Shown here: piece after piece, positions 1 to 7,560 of the stretch | Layout: each line of letters starts with the position of its first letter | Numbering within the stretch: the first letter of the stretch is position 1 | NCBI GenBank assembly: GCA_937911845.1 | Contig: CALDQF010000295.1 | Coordinates: forward strand, 1 to 10,839 | Source: an uncultured Phycisphaera sp. | Lineage (GTDB): Bacteria > Planctomycetota > Phycisphaerae > Phycisphaerales > SM1A02 | Length of the DNA: 10,839 bases | Direction: 5' to 3' | Notes under the pieces: generated by a model | Databases searched by the model: none | What the model was told of the DNA's origin: nothing | Seen by the model: only the letters and a program-made list of their open reading frames with translations | Position numbers and translations under genes: made by a program

Positions 1-390
1 TATTTCTATCCCAAAGACGACACCTCCGGCTGCACCAAGGAAGCCTGTTCCTTCCGGGATTTGCACCCAGAATTCTCGGGCTTGGATGCAATGGTCTTTG
101 GTGTGAGCCCAGACCCCGTCGCATCGCATGCGAAGTTTTCGGCGAAGTACGAATTGAATTTTCCACTGCTCGCCGACGAGAAGGACGACGAAGGCACCCC
201 GCCGCTGTGCGAGAAGTATGGCGTCTGGCAAGAAAAGAGCATGTACGGTAAGAAGTACATGGGGGTGGTCCGGACCACCTACCTGATCGCTCCCGGTGGC
301 AAAGTGCTGCAACGCTGGGACAAGGTCAAAGTGCCCGACCACGCCGAAGCAGTCTTGGCGGCGATTCAAGAAGACCAGAACAACGGTTGA
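1..390 (+). CDS. bcp: Thiol peroxidase, Bcp/PrxQ-type peroxiredoxin (5' end missing)
   Basis: This is an atypical 2-Cys peroxiredoxin that reduces hydrogen peroxide and organic hydroperoxides in the cytoplasm using thioredoxin. The reading frame is open from the first base of the window and stops with TGA at 388-390, leaving 129 residues. About 30-40 N-terminal residues lie outside. The first residues read YFYPKDDTSGCTKEACSFRD, the active-site signature of the family. Cys11 of the fragment is the expected peroxidatic cysteine, and Cys16, five residues on, matches the resolving cysteine of E. coli Bcp. The Thr-Ser-Gly-Cys context has Ser where Pro is more usual. The C-terminal half (FGVSPDP, FPLLADE, GVVRTTYLIAPGGKVLQRW) follows the thioredoxin-fold order of Bcp proteins. 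The next gene starts 130 bases later, so co-transcription is possible but not shown. Confidence 0.93.
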   Translation, partial: YFYPKDDTSGCTKEACSFRDLHPEFSGLDAMVFGVSPDPVASHAKFSAKYELNFPLLADEKDDEGTPPLCEKYGVWQEKSMYGKKYMGVVRTTYLIAPGGKVLQRWDKVKVPDHAEAVLAAIQEDQNNG

Positions 391-520
391 ATCGCGCAGT
401 TCCTGCCATCATGACATCACTACCGCACTCGCCTGGTTCCCGCATGGTTTCCTCATGGGGCTGGTGACTCCCATGGGTCCTTCCCCAAGTCGATAATCAA
501 TTCCGAGTAAGGTCCTCCTG

Positions 521-2131
521 ATGTACGCATTGCTGCTCGCTTTCCGATACCTACGCACTCGGATGATTCCATTGGTCGCGATTGGTGCGGTCGGTCTCTG
601 CGTGGCCTTGGTCGTCGTCGTCGTCGGAGTCATGTCGGGCTTCCTGCACCAGATGGAGAAAGCTGGAAAATCACTGATTGGTGATGTGGTGGTGACCAAC
701 GGGCTGCGGGGTCTGCCCGATCCCGAAGGATTTATCGCCGAGCTGAAGCAAAATGAATCCATTGCTGCCGCCACGCCACTGGTAGACACTTTCGCCACCA
801 TCCGAATGCCATACGACGAGGTTCGTGGGGTTCAGGTGTGGGGCATCGATCCTGATTCTTTTGATGAGGTCACCGGATTTGCCCAGACCTTGCATTGGAC
901 CCCGGAAGGCTCGGGAACCGATTGGAGCGAGCAAGATTTTCGGCGTGACCTTTCGCCCGAACTGTTGATGGGCTTGGAAGCGGAAGGGCGGGCCTTGGCC
1001 CGGGTTGAAGCGGATGGCACCGTCCGTCCAGGCATTTGCTTGGGGCTGGAGATTTCGATTGGCAACAAAAGGAACAATGAGGGGACGTATGACCCCATCA
1101 ACCGGTGGTTCATGCCGATTCAAGAACCGGTGGTGTTGACCACGATTCCCCCCGAAACCCTGAACACCACGCCCGAGCCGGTCAGTATTGCCTTTGCGCC
1201 CGTGAATGAGTTTTCTTCGGGTTTGTTCATGATTGACAAGGAGCGTGTCTTCGTTCCCTTGGCTGAAGCACGACGCATGACCAACATGACCCCGGCCGAA
1301 GAAGTGGATGAAGAAGGTCTCCCTACCGGCAAAGTGTTCCCTGCCCGCTCCAGCAAGATTCTGATCCGCGGGAACGGCCTGCCCGAAGCGCAGGTGCGTG
1401 AAATCGTTGACGCGGCATATCGCAGATGGGCTGAACGCGAGGGGTATGCCATCAATCCAATGATCTTCCGGGTCCAGACGTGGCGCGAAAATCAAGCTTC
1501 GTTCTTGCAACCGGTTGAAAACGAACGGGAACTGATGCGCACTTTGTTCAGTCTGGTGTACTTGGTGTGCGCGGGCCTCGTGTTGGCCATCTTCCATGCG
1601 ATCGTCACCGAAAAGACCCGGGATATTGGAGTGTTGCGGGCTTTGGGCGCGACGCGACCAGGCATTGCCATGATCTTTGTGCAGTACGGCGTGGTGATTG
1701 GCATCTTGGGCGCGATTCTTGGTGTGCTTCTTGGTTGGGTCGTGGTTCACAACATTGCTCTGATCAACCAAGCCATTGGGGACCCACCAATGGCCGCCGT
1801 ATTCGTCTTGGGCGCGGTGGGGCTCGTCGGTCTTTGGCGATTTGCTTCTGGCTTCCGTTCCGGATTCTTGGCCCCTCGGGTCCTGGGAACTGGATTGATG
1901 CTGGTGGGCTTTGGTTTGGGGGCTGCCATCTGGTACATCAAAGCCAACGGCTTGTCCCGAGTGATTTGGGATCCCGCGGTCTACTACTTTGCGGAACCTC
2001 CCAACCGAATGGATTGGTGGACGGCGTTGACCACCGCTATTGGCGCGGTGGTGTTCAGTGTGGTTGGGGCAGTGTTCCCGGCCGCCCGCGCGGCGGATGT
2101 TGACCCGGTGGAGGCGTTGCGTCATGACTGA
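521..2131 (+). CDS. FtsX/LolC-E-type ABC transporter permease
   Basis: This is the membrane subunit of a MacB/Lol-type (type VII) ABC system, which uses ATP in the cytoplasm to drive mechanical work on lipoproteins or other envelope substrates. The 536 residues start with a transmembrane helix at about 15-40 and then a large extracytoplasmic domain (about 41-340). Further helices lie at about 343-363 and 382-410, and a final one at about 500-520. Between helices two and three, residues 364-378 (EKTRDIGVLRALGAT) form the coupling segment typical of FtsX domains. The end (DPAVYYFAEPPNRMDWW, then FPAARAADVDPVEALRHD) is very close to LolC/LolE proteins. LolC/E proteins are usually about 400 residues. 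The excess lies in the periplasmic domain and in an insertion at about 424-474 with two hydrophobic stretches. The gene overlaps its ATPase by 8 bases. No second permease is present, so a LolC-LolE heterodimer cannot be inferred; a homodimer is likely. Substrate is unknown. Confidence 0.9.
   Translation: MYALLLAFRYLRTRMIPLVAIGAVGLCVALVVVVVGVMSGFLHQMEKAGKSLIGDVVVTNGLRGLPDPEGFIAELKQNESIAAATPLVDTFATIRMPYDEVRGVQVWGIDPDSFDEVTGFAQTLHWTPEGSGTDWSEQDFRRDLSPELLMGLEAEGRALARVEADGTVRPGICLGLEISIGNKRNNEGTYDPINRWFMPIQEPVVLTTIPPETLNTTPEPVSIAFAPVNEFSSGLFMIDKERVFVPLAEARRMTNMTPAEEVDEEGLPTGKVFPARSSKILIRGNGLPEAQVREIVDAAYRRWAEREGYAINPMIFRVQTWRENQASFLQPVENERELMRTLFSLVYLVCAGLVLAIFHAIVTEKTRDIGVLRALGATRPGIAMIFVQYGVVIGILGAILGVLLGWVVVHNIALINQAIGDPPMAAVFVLGAVGLVGLWRFASGFRSGFLAPRVLGTGLMLVGFGLGAAIWYIKANGLSRVIWDPAVYYFAEPPNRMDWWTALTTAIGAVVFSVVGAVFPAARAADVDPVEALRHD
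2107..2114 (+). promoter_or_regulatory. Ribosome binding site for the ABC ATPase
   Basis: GGTGGAGG lies inside the end of the permease gene, 9 bases before the ATG at 2124. It supports that ATG over the longer open frame that begins at 2040, and it suggests translational coupling between permease and ATPase. Confidence 0.6.
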
Positions 2132-2876
2132 GGTCAACATGGACTCCACTGCTTCTAGTACTTCCAACGCTGCCACCACAGTGCTGCAAGCCACCGGCCT
2201 GCACCGCACCTATCGCATGGGCCGGGTCGAAGTGCCCGTCCTGCGCGGGGTGGACCTTCAGGTCCAAGAGGGCGAATGGCTTTGTGTGTTGGGCTCTTCG
2301 GGTTCGGGCAAAAGCACCCTGTTGCACCAACTGGGAGATTTGGATCGACCAGATCGTGGTCACATTGCTTGGCGGGGTCGAAGTTTGACCGAGATGCGTC
2401 GCCGAGAGCGTGAGACCTACCGCAACCGCGCGATCGGCTTTGTGTTCCAGTCGTACCACCTGATGCCCGAACTCAACGTGCTGGAGAATGTCATGGTGGC
2501 TTCCATGGTGGGGCACGATCCTTTCGCATGGCGTTCCATGCGTGCCGAAGCGTCGGCTCGGGCCGAAGAACTGTTGGACGCCTTCGGGCTGGGGCACCGT
2601 TTCGAACACCGACCCGCCGAATTGTCCGGCGGTGAACGCCAGCGGGTGGCCATGGCTCGGGCGTTGGTCAACGGACCCGATGTGGTGCTGGCGGACGAAC
2701 CCACAGGCAACTTGGATACCAAAACCGGTGACGGCATTTTGGATGTGCTCGCCGAACGCCATCGCCTTGGTCTCAGCATGGTCATGGTGACCCACGACCC
2801 CACCATCGCCGCTCGGGCCGATCGCGTGGTCAAGATGGTGGATGGCGTGGTGGTTGAAGAAACCTTGTCAACTTGA
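2124..2876 (+). CDS. lolD: ABC transporter ATP-binding protein, LolD/MacB type
   Basis: This is the cytoplasmic ATPase partner of the preceding permease. It has 250 residues, about the LolD length. Visible motifs in order: Walker A GSSGSGKST at 57-65, Q-loop FQSYHLMPELNVLENV at 108-123, ABC signature LSGGERQRVAMARAL at 167-181, Walker B VVLADEPTGNLD at 187-198, and H-loop THDP around His224. The Q-loop context and the EPTGNLD Walker B are characteristic of the LolD/MacB/FtsE group. The ATG at 2124 was chosen because it overlaps the permease stop by 8 bases, has a good ribosome binding site 9 bases upstream, and leaves a normal short N-terminus. Another ATG at residue 6 is possible. The first 20 residues are Ser/Thr/Ala-rich and are probably not part of the ATPase fold. 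The symbol lolD is by family resemblance; whether the substrate is lipoproteins is not shown. Confidence 0.93.
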   Translation: MTEVNMDSTASSTSNAATTVLQATGLHRTYRMGRVEVPVLRGVDLQVQEGEWLCVLGSSGSGKSTLLHQLGDLDRPDRGHIAWRGRSLTEMRRRERETYRNRAIGFVFQSYHLMPELNVLENVMVASMVGHDPFAWRSMRAEASARAEELLDAFGLGHRFEHRPAELSGGERQRVAMARALVNGPDVVLADEPTGNLDTKTGDGILDVLAERHRLGLSMVMVTHDPTIAARADRVVKMVDGVVVEETLST

Positions 2877-2929
2877 TGGTCTTTTCATCCTGATGTTGAG
2901 GTGGTGCCACAAACGAACAAGTTCATGCT

Positions 2930-4138
2930 TTACTTGTGCACTTGCCAGTAGCGGGCCGCGCCTCGGAAAAATCCAGCTTCATTGCCGCCCAGAAACGTAA
3001 GCATTGCTTCTGTATCCGAAGACTTGGAAAGCGCGTGCAATTCTTCTAGGTCCCTTTTCAGGGCCTTGAGCATTTCCACCAGAAGACCAAACACGGCGTT
3101 TTCTTGCCAGGTTTCGGGTCCGGGGGTGGTCGACCAAGGTGCGCTCAGCAACGGTGTATTTTGTGGATCTCGAAGTTTCTGCACCGCTCGATCCCGAGAA
3201 GATCCGTCGATGCGAGATCGTCCCGTCAGCGCGCTCGTGATGACTTCGCGCATTCCGGCGTACCACCACCGAACGGCCTGACGCGGAGACGTGTCTTGGT
3301 GTTGCCGCGCTGCCACCAGCAGTCGAACCAGGGTTGCTTGTTCGACGGCAGTGGGGGGGCTCGTTTGCGGTGGAATCACAATGCACACGTGTCGGCCGGA
3401 AGGCGTCCACGACCCTTCGGGTTCCGGGGCGCGTCCAAGTTCTTGGGCAGCGCTTCGGTACGCCGCATCGCTCTGGGTTCGTGCCACCACAACACGGGTG
3501 GTGCTGACGGGTCGCTGAACCCCAAATGAGGCCAATTCCAAATCCACGGCCCGCAGCAGATCACTGGGTGCGTTTTCCAATGTGAGTCCCTCAATCTCAC
3601 CAAGAGTGAGCCGAAGCCGCCCGAAGGCCGCGTCCTGATCGGGTCCCGTGCCGAACCCGGCCTGCCATGGGGTCGGTGGCCACGGGGGTGATTCGGGCCA
3701 GGTGGGTTGGCCTCCCAAACGGGCCGCGCCATCCTCAATCCGCAGTCGGAGGCGGGTTTGGTTGGCCTCGAATTTCAAATCGTTCAGCCGGGCCCGCAGG
3801 CTGGGATCGCGAACGGTGGCCATGCGAATGGCTCGATCGGCGACTTCGTTGGCGTTTTCCCAACGGTCCGACCACCCCAAAATGGATTGAGCAAACGCAA
3901 GGCTGGTGTGGGGCGGCTCGGCCTCGAGCAGCGGTTGGGCCAGCGCCCAAGCGTCGTTTGGATCGATTTGCCCCCATGGGAACAAGCCCTCAATGGTTTG
4001 CAGCCCAGTGGGTTGAATCGATTCGACTCGAATTTGGCGGGTGCGAGGACCAAAGTCCGCCACATCCAGTACCCCAGGAACGACAGGGGGTTCCGTCAGT
4101 TTGGCAGCGTGGAGGATGACCAAGGTGAAATATTGCAT
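2930..4138 (-). CDS. Protein of unknown function, possible degenerate gluzincin-like (peptidase MA/DUF1570-like) protein
   Basis: I do not recognise this 402-residue protein by direct family motif. The ATG at 4138 gives MQYFTLVILHAAKL, a short hydrophobic N-terminus that could be a weak export signal. An in-frame TTG at 4162 would add eight residues; neither start has a clear ribosome binding site. The middle is rich in Pro and Trp. The C-terminal half looks to me like a gluzincin layout: TLVRLLVAARQ at 269-279 where TLxHExxH would sit, then RWWYAGMREVITS at 290-302 where WxxEGxAEY would sit, then a helical tail with LLVEMLKALKRDLEEL. In that alignment the zinc ligands are replaced (Arg272, Ala276 for the histidines, Leu273 for the catalytic Glu, Ala294 for the third ligand), so no metallopeptidase activity is expected. 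This homology is inference from spacing and hydrophobic pattern. The gene is divergent from clpC and converges on the ABC ATPase with a 53-base gap. That gap contains no clear terminator. Confidence 0.75.
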   Translation of the reverse strand: MQYFTLVILHAAKLTEPPVVPGVLDVADFGPRTRQIRVESIQPTGLQTIEGLFPWGQIDPNDAWALAQPLLEAEPPHTSLAFAQSILGWSDRWENANEVADRAIRMATVRDPSLRARLNDLKFEANQTRLRLRIEDGAARLGGQPTWPESPPWPPTPWQAGFGTGPDQDAAFGRLRLTLGEIEGLTLENAPSDLLRAVDLELASFGVQRPVSTTRVVVARTQSDAAYRSAAQELGRAPEPEGSWTPSGRHVCIVIPPQTSPPTAVEQATLVRLLVAARQHQDTSPRQAVRWWYAGMREVITSALTGRSRIDGSSRDRAVQKLRDPQNTPLLSAPWSTTPGPETWQENAVFGLLVEMLKALKRDLEELHALSKSSDTEAMLTFLGGNEAGFFRGAARYWQVHK

Positions 4139-4194
4139 ACGGAAAGGTTCCAAGATGCTCAAAAACGGCTCACGCGGGCCGATTTCTGAACCGA

Positions 4195-4215
4195 CAACCG
4201 ATGGTACGACGGTTG
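4195..4215. repeat. Short inverted repeat in the divergent clpC upstream region
   Basis: CAACCG at 4195-4200 and CGGTTG at 4210-4215 form a perfect 6-base inverted repeat with a 9-base spacer, about 70 bases before clpC. It could be an operator for a stress repressor. It does not match the CIRCE element or the CtsR direct-repeat box, and a repeat of this size can easily occur by chance in a 146-base gap. Confidence 0.2.
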
Positions 4216-4268
4216 CGTACTGTTCTGAGCGGCGAAGGCCGTTCCTCAGCTCGGGCGTGCCTCAGGCT

Positions 4269-4275
4269 GGAAAGG
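4269..4275 (+). promoter_or_regulatory. clpC: Ribosome binding site for clpC
   Basis: GGAAAGG lies 9 bases before the ATG at 4285. It supports the start that gives the canonical ClpC N-terminus [12 protein letters not shown] instead of the 28-codon longer open frame. Confidence 0.55.
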
Positions 4276-4284
4276 TATTTGAAG

Positions 4285-6879
4285 ATGTTTGAACGATTCA
4301 CAGACCGAGCCCGCAAAGTGATGTCTCTTGCCCAGCAAGAAGCCCAGCGCTTTAACCACGAGTACATCGGGACCGAACACGTCCTGTTGGGCTTGGTGAA
4401 AGAAGGCAGTGGCGTTGGGGCCAATGTGCTCAAGCGCTTGTCCATCGATCTGCGGAAGGTTCGCATCGAAGTGGAAAAATTGGTGAAGGCCGGTCCTGAG
4501 ATGGTGACCTTGGGCAAGCTGCCCTTGACTCCTCGGGCCAAGAAAGTCATCGAGTATGCGATTGACGAAGCTCGAAGCTTGAACCACAACTATGTCGGCA
4601 CCGAACACCAACTGCTGGGCTTGCTCCGTGAGCAAGACGGTGTGGCCGCCCAGGTTTTGATGAACCTTGGTTTGAAGCTCGAAGAAGTCCGGGAAGAAGT
4701 TCTTGGTCTCTTGGGCGCTTCCATGGAAGACGGTGAAGACATCGACGCCGACGAACTCGAAGAGGGTGAAGAAGGCGAAGCTGCTGGCGCTGCTCCCAGC
4801 GGTCGTCCTCGTGCCGGCAAGAGCCGCACTCCGGCCTTGGACAACTTCGGCCGCGATCTCACCGAGCTGGCCAAGAAGAACGAACTGGATCCGGTCATTG
4901 GCCGGGCCAAAGAGATTGAGCGTCTGGTGCAAGTGCTCTGCCGTCGCACCAAGAACAACCCCGTGCTCCTCGGTGAAGCTGGCGTGGGCAAGACGGCTGT
5001 CGTGGAAGGTTTGGCCCAGCGCATCGTCTCCGAAGAAGTGCCGGATCTGCTGCACGACCGCCGCGTGGTGGTGCTTGACCTGGCCATGATGGTGGCGGGT
5101 ACGAAATACCGCGGTCAGTTCGAAGAACGCATCAAAGCGGTGATGAATGAAGTTCGCCGTGCGGGCAACATCATCTTGTTCATCGATGAGCTCCATACCC
5201 TGGTGGGTGCTGGTGGTGCCGAAGGTGCGATTGACGCATCCAACGTCTTGAAGCCAGCGATGGCACGGGGCGAGATCCAGTGCGTGGGTGCGACCACGTT
5301 TGACGAGTACCGCAAGTACATCGAGAAGGACGCCGCGCTTGAACGCCGGTTCCAGTCGATCGCGGTTGAACCACCCAATGAGGAAGACACCCTCGCCATT
5401 CTCAAGGGGTTGCGTGGCCGTTACGAGCAGCACCACAAGGTTGACTTCACCGATGACGCCCTCCGGGCCGCGGTTGAATTGTCTGGTCGCTACATGAGCA
5501 ACCGAGTCCAGCCCGACAAATCGATCGATGTGATCGATGAATCCGGCGCTCGCGTGCGCTTGAAGACCATGCGTAAGCCACCCGACTTGGCCGACCTCGA
5601 AGCCGAGATCGAAAAGCTTTCGGTCGCGAAGGACGAAGCCGTTCGCAACGCCGACTACGAAAAGGCCGCGGAGATCCGTGACCAGGCGGAAGCCCTGCGA
5701 AAGCAAAAGGAAGATGCCCAAACCCAGTGGCGTGAGCAGTTGCAAGATTCTGCCGGCACCGTCGATGCCGATGTGATCGCGGAAGTCATCTCCAAGATGA
5801 CCGGTGTGCCACTGACCCGTCTTTCCCAAGGCGAAGCCGAGCGTTTGTTGAGACTCGAAGACGAACTGCACCGCAAGGTGGTCAGCCAGCACGACGCGGT
5901 AACCGCGGTGTCCAAGGCCATCCGCAAGGGCCGCGCCGGTCTCAAAGATCCAAACCGACCCATGGGTTCGTTCCTCTTTGTCGGACCTTCTGGCGTGGGC
6001 AAGACGTTGCTTTCCAAAGCCCTCACGGAATTCATGTTCGGTGACACCGAGCACATGATCCACTTGGACATGTCTGAGTACATGGAGAAGCACTCCGTGT
6101 CCCGTCTGGTCGGAGCGCCTCCCGGATACGTCGGTTACGAAGAAGGTGGTCAACTCACCGAACAAGTGCGTCGCAAGCCGTACTCGGTGGTCCTGCTCGA
6201 CGAAGTTGAGAAGGCCCACCCGGACGTCTTCAACATGATGTTGCAAATCATGGAAGAAGGCCACCTCACCGATTCGTTCGGCCGCAAGGTGGACTTCCGA
6301 AACACCGTGGTGATCATGACCTCGAACATCGGGGCCGACATCATCAAGGGTGGTTCGTCCTTCGGCTTCGGTCGTCGGGATGAGACGCCGGATTACGACG
6401 GCATGAAGAAGACCCTCATGGGTCAAGTCGAGAAGTTCTTTCGTCCGGAGTTCATCAACCGTCTTGATGACGTGATCGTCTTCCGTCCGCTGAATCGTGA
6501 AGACCTCACTTCGATCATTGACTTCGAACTCAAGAAGGTGCGCGAGCGTCTGGAGATGCGAGGCCTTGACCTCGAGCTCGACGATGCCGCCAAAGAATTC
6601 TTGATGGAGAAGGGGTACAACCCCGACTACGGGGCCCGTCCACTCCGCCGTGCGATTGGTTCGTTTATCGAAGATCCGTTGGCCGAATCGATCTTGTCGG
6701 GTGAATACCTCGAAGGTCAAACCATCGAAGTCACCCGCAAGGAAGATCAGGAACACTTGTACTTCACCGCCACCGGTGAACCAACCAAGGCTCCTGAGTC
6801 CAGCGCTGAACCCAAGCCTGAGGCCACGGAAGATACTGAGGCCTCGGCTGAAGCTTCCAGCGATGGCGCTTCCGCCTAA
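4285..6879 (+). CDS. clpC: ATP-dependent Clp protease ATP-binding subunit ClpC
   Basis: This is a class I Hsp100 AAA+ unfoldase of 864 residues that threads damaged or tagged proteins into the ClpP peptidase. Two Clp-N repeats occupy about 1-145, each with the HxYxGTEHxLLGL motif. An acidic linker (about 146-175) follows. The first AAA module has Walker A GEAGVGKT at 230-237 and Walker B ILFIDE at 297-302. A middle UVR-type helix (about 437-475, with [15 protein letters not shown]) separates ClpC from ClpA and ClpB. The second AAA module has Walker A GPSGVGKT at 567-574 and Walker B VVLLDE at 635-640. Residues 693-695 (Phe-Gly-Phe) lie where the ClpP-docking tripeptide loop sits in ClpC, so partnership with ClpP is expected; no clpP is in this window. 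A 30-35 residue tail from about 830 is Glu/Ala/Ser/Pro-rich and is not part of the conserved fold. The start was chosen by homology and ribosome binding site. The gene ends at a strong terminator. Confidence 0.98.
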   Translation: MFERFTDRARKVMSLAQQEAQRFNHEYIGTEHVLLGLVKEGSGVGANVLKRLSIDLRKVRIEVEKLVKAGPEMVTLGKLPLTPRAKKVIEYAIDEARSLNHNYVGTEHQLLGLLREQDGVAAQVLMNLGLKLEEVREEVLGLLGASMEDGEDIDADELEEGEEGEAAGAAPSGRPRAGKSRTPALDNFGRDLTELAKKNELDPVIGRAKEIERLVQVLCRRTKNNPVLLGEAGVGKTAVVEGLAQRIVSEEVPDLLHDRRVVVLDLAMMVAGTKYRGQFEERIKAVMNEVRRAGNIILFIDELHTLVGAGGAEGAIDASNVLKPAMARGEIQCVGATTFDEYRKYIEKDAALERRFQSIAVEPPNEEDTLAILKGLRGRYEQHHKVDFTDDALRAAVELSGRYMSNRVQPDKSIDVIDESGARVRLKTMRKPPDLADLEAEIEKLSVAKDEAVRNADYEKAAEIRDQAEALRKQKEDAQTQWREQLQDSAGTVDADVIAEVISKMTGVPLTRLSQGEAERLLRLEDELHRKVVSQHDAVTAVSKAIRKGRAGLKDPNRPMGSFLFVGPSGVGKTLLSKALTEFMFGDTEHMIHLDMSEYMEKHSVSRLVGAPPGYVGYEEGGQLTEQVRRKPYSVVLLDEVEKAHPDVFNMMLQIMEEGHLTDSFGRKVDFRNTVVIMTSNIGADIIKGGSSFGFGRRDETPDYDGMKKTLMGQVEKFFRPEFINRLDDVIVFRPLNREDLTSIIDFELKKVRERLEMRGLDLELDDAAKEFLMEKGYNPDYGARPLRRAIGSFIEDPLAESILSGEYLEGQTIEVTRKEDQEHLYFTATGEPTKAPESSAEPKPEATEDTEASAEASSDGASA

Positions 6880-6905
6880 GGCCCTCCAACATTTGGAACC
6901 CACCA

Positions 6906-6931
6906 CCCCGAGCTTCGGCTCGGGGTTTTTT
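6906..6931 (+). terminator. Intrinsic transcription terminator after clpC
   Basis: A perfect 8-base-pair stem, CCCCGAGC at 6906-6913 and GCTCGGGG at 6918-6925, encloses a TTCG tetraloop closed by a C-G pair (the very stable UUCG type). Six T residues follow at 6926-6931. It begins 26 bases after the clpC stop and ends one base before the convergent lipoprotein gene. The opposite strand has no T-run after the stem, so it should act mainly on clpC transcripts. Confidence 0.93.
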
Positions 6932-6932
6932 G

Positions 6933-7532
6933 TTACCGCACGGAAGCCAAACGGATGCCGAAGTTCTCTACGACCAAGATCACTTCCTTGATCTTGAGTT
7001 TGGCTTCGCGCACGGTTTGGGGCCAGAGTCGTATCCGCAAGGCGTTTGGTCCGGCCGAGTCCATGATGACTTCATGGGTGCCGAGGCCCGCGATCATTCG
7101 ATTGAGGGTACGGGCCATGTTGACCCGCTTACGCTCCATCTCGATCTTGAAAGCATCGCGTCCTTCGGCCTGGCTGTCGTACGTCAGCCGAGTCTGTTCG
7201 GCGAGCACTTGGTCCCACATAACATCCCAACGCTTGCTTTGGAGGCATTGCAGAATCACCGCCAGCATTTCTTCGGGGGTGCGAGCATCGATCTCGATGC
7301 TTCCGTCTTCTTTCTCAATCCAAGGAGATCGCCGCGGACCAACGGGTGCCCCAGGATCACCCTCCTCGGGATCGGCGTTGTACAGCACCACCGTGCCGTC
7401 TTCACGCACCACCCGGTCGGGAACCTCGCCACCCCAGTTGGCGTAGTACTCCGGACGTTTGCGGTATTCGACGGTGTACGTCTCGCACCCGGCGATGGCC
7501 CCGATCAGGATGGAAAGAAGCACGACACGCAC
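6933..7532 (-). CDS. Putative lipoprotein of unknown function
   Basis: I do not recognise the family. From the GTG at 7532 the protein has 199 residues and begins MRVVLLSILIGAIAGC, a compact lipoprotein signal peptide with lipobox IAGC and lipidated Cys16 expected. The mature part starts with a Tyr/Arg-rich segment (TYTVEYRKRPEYYANWGGEV), then an acidic Gly/Pro-rich stretch, then a helical region with many charged residues (about 85-150). It ends in alternating hydrophobic and basic residues with no further membrane segment. The start was chosen because only this GTG gives a clean signal peptide; the frame stays open further upstream but that extension overlaps rluA on the other strand. No clear ribosome binding site is seen. 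It is convergent with clpC and head-to-head with rluA, 28 bases apart. The mature protein should be attached to a membrane; its role is unknown. Confidence 0.78.
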   Translation of the reverse strand: MRVVLLSILIGAIAGCETYTVEYRKRPEYYANWGGEVPDRVVREDGTVVLYNADPEEGDPGAPVGPRRSPWIEKEDGSIEIDARTPEEMLAVILQCLQSKRWDVMWDQVLAEQTRLTYDSQAEGRDAFKIEMERKRVNMARTLNRMIAGLGTHEVIMDSAGPNALRIRLWPQTVREAKLKIKEVILVVENFGIRLASVR

Positions 7533-7560
7533 AGGGCACGATGGTACGCTCGGAACCACT

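Noticed and set aside
454..475. Inverted repeat CATGGG/CCCATG with a 10-base loop between the peroxiredoxin gene and the permease gene
   Set aside because: The stem is only six pairs and no T-run follows on either side, so it is not a convincing terminator. It may be chance.
492..497. GATAAT as a possible -10 box before the permease gene
   Set aside because: No acceptable -35 hexamer lies 16-18 bases upstream, so a promoter cannot be supported.
2040..2123. 28-codon upstream extension of the ABC ATPase
   Set aside because: It lies inside the permease gene, adds Arg/Trp-rich residues foreign to the family, and the ATG at 2124 has a proper ribosome binding site.
671..2209. Long open frame (512 codons) on the - strand across the permease gene
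   Set aside because: It is antisense to a clearly conserved permease and contains no recognisable domain. Long antisense frames are common in GC-rich coding DNA.
2901..2910. GTGGTGCCAC between the convergent ATPase and the unknown gene as a terminator stem
   Set aside because: The stem is four pairs with a two-base loop, which cannot form, and no T-run follows.
4201..4284. 28-codon upstream extension of clpC
   Set aside because: The conserved ClpC N-terminus begins at the ATG at 4285 and is preceded by GGAAAGG at good spacing.
4246..6906. Very long open frame (886 codons) on the - strand across clpC
   Set aside because: The sense frame is an unmistakable ClpC. The antisense frame is His/Leu/Phe/Gly-biased with no domain, and is a by-product of codon usage in clpC.
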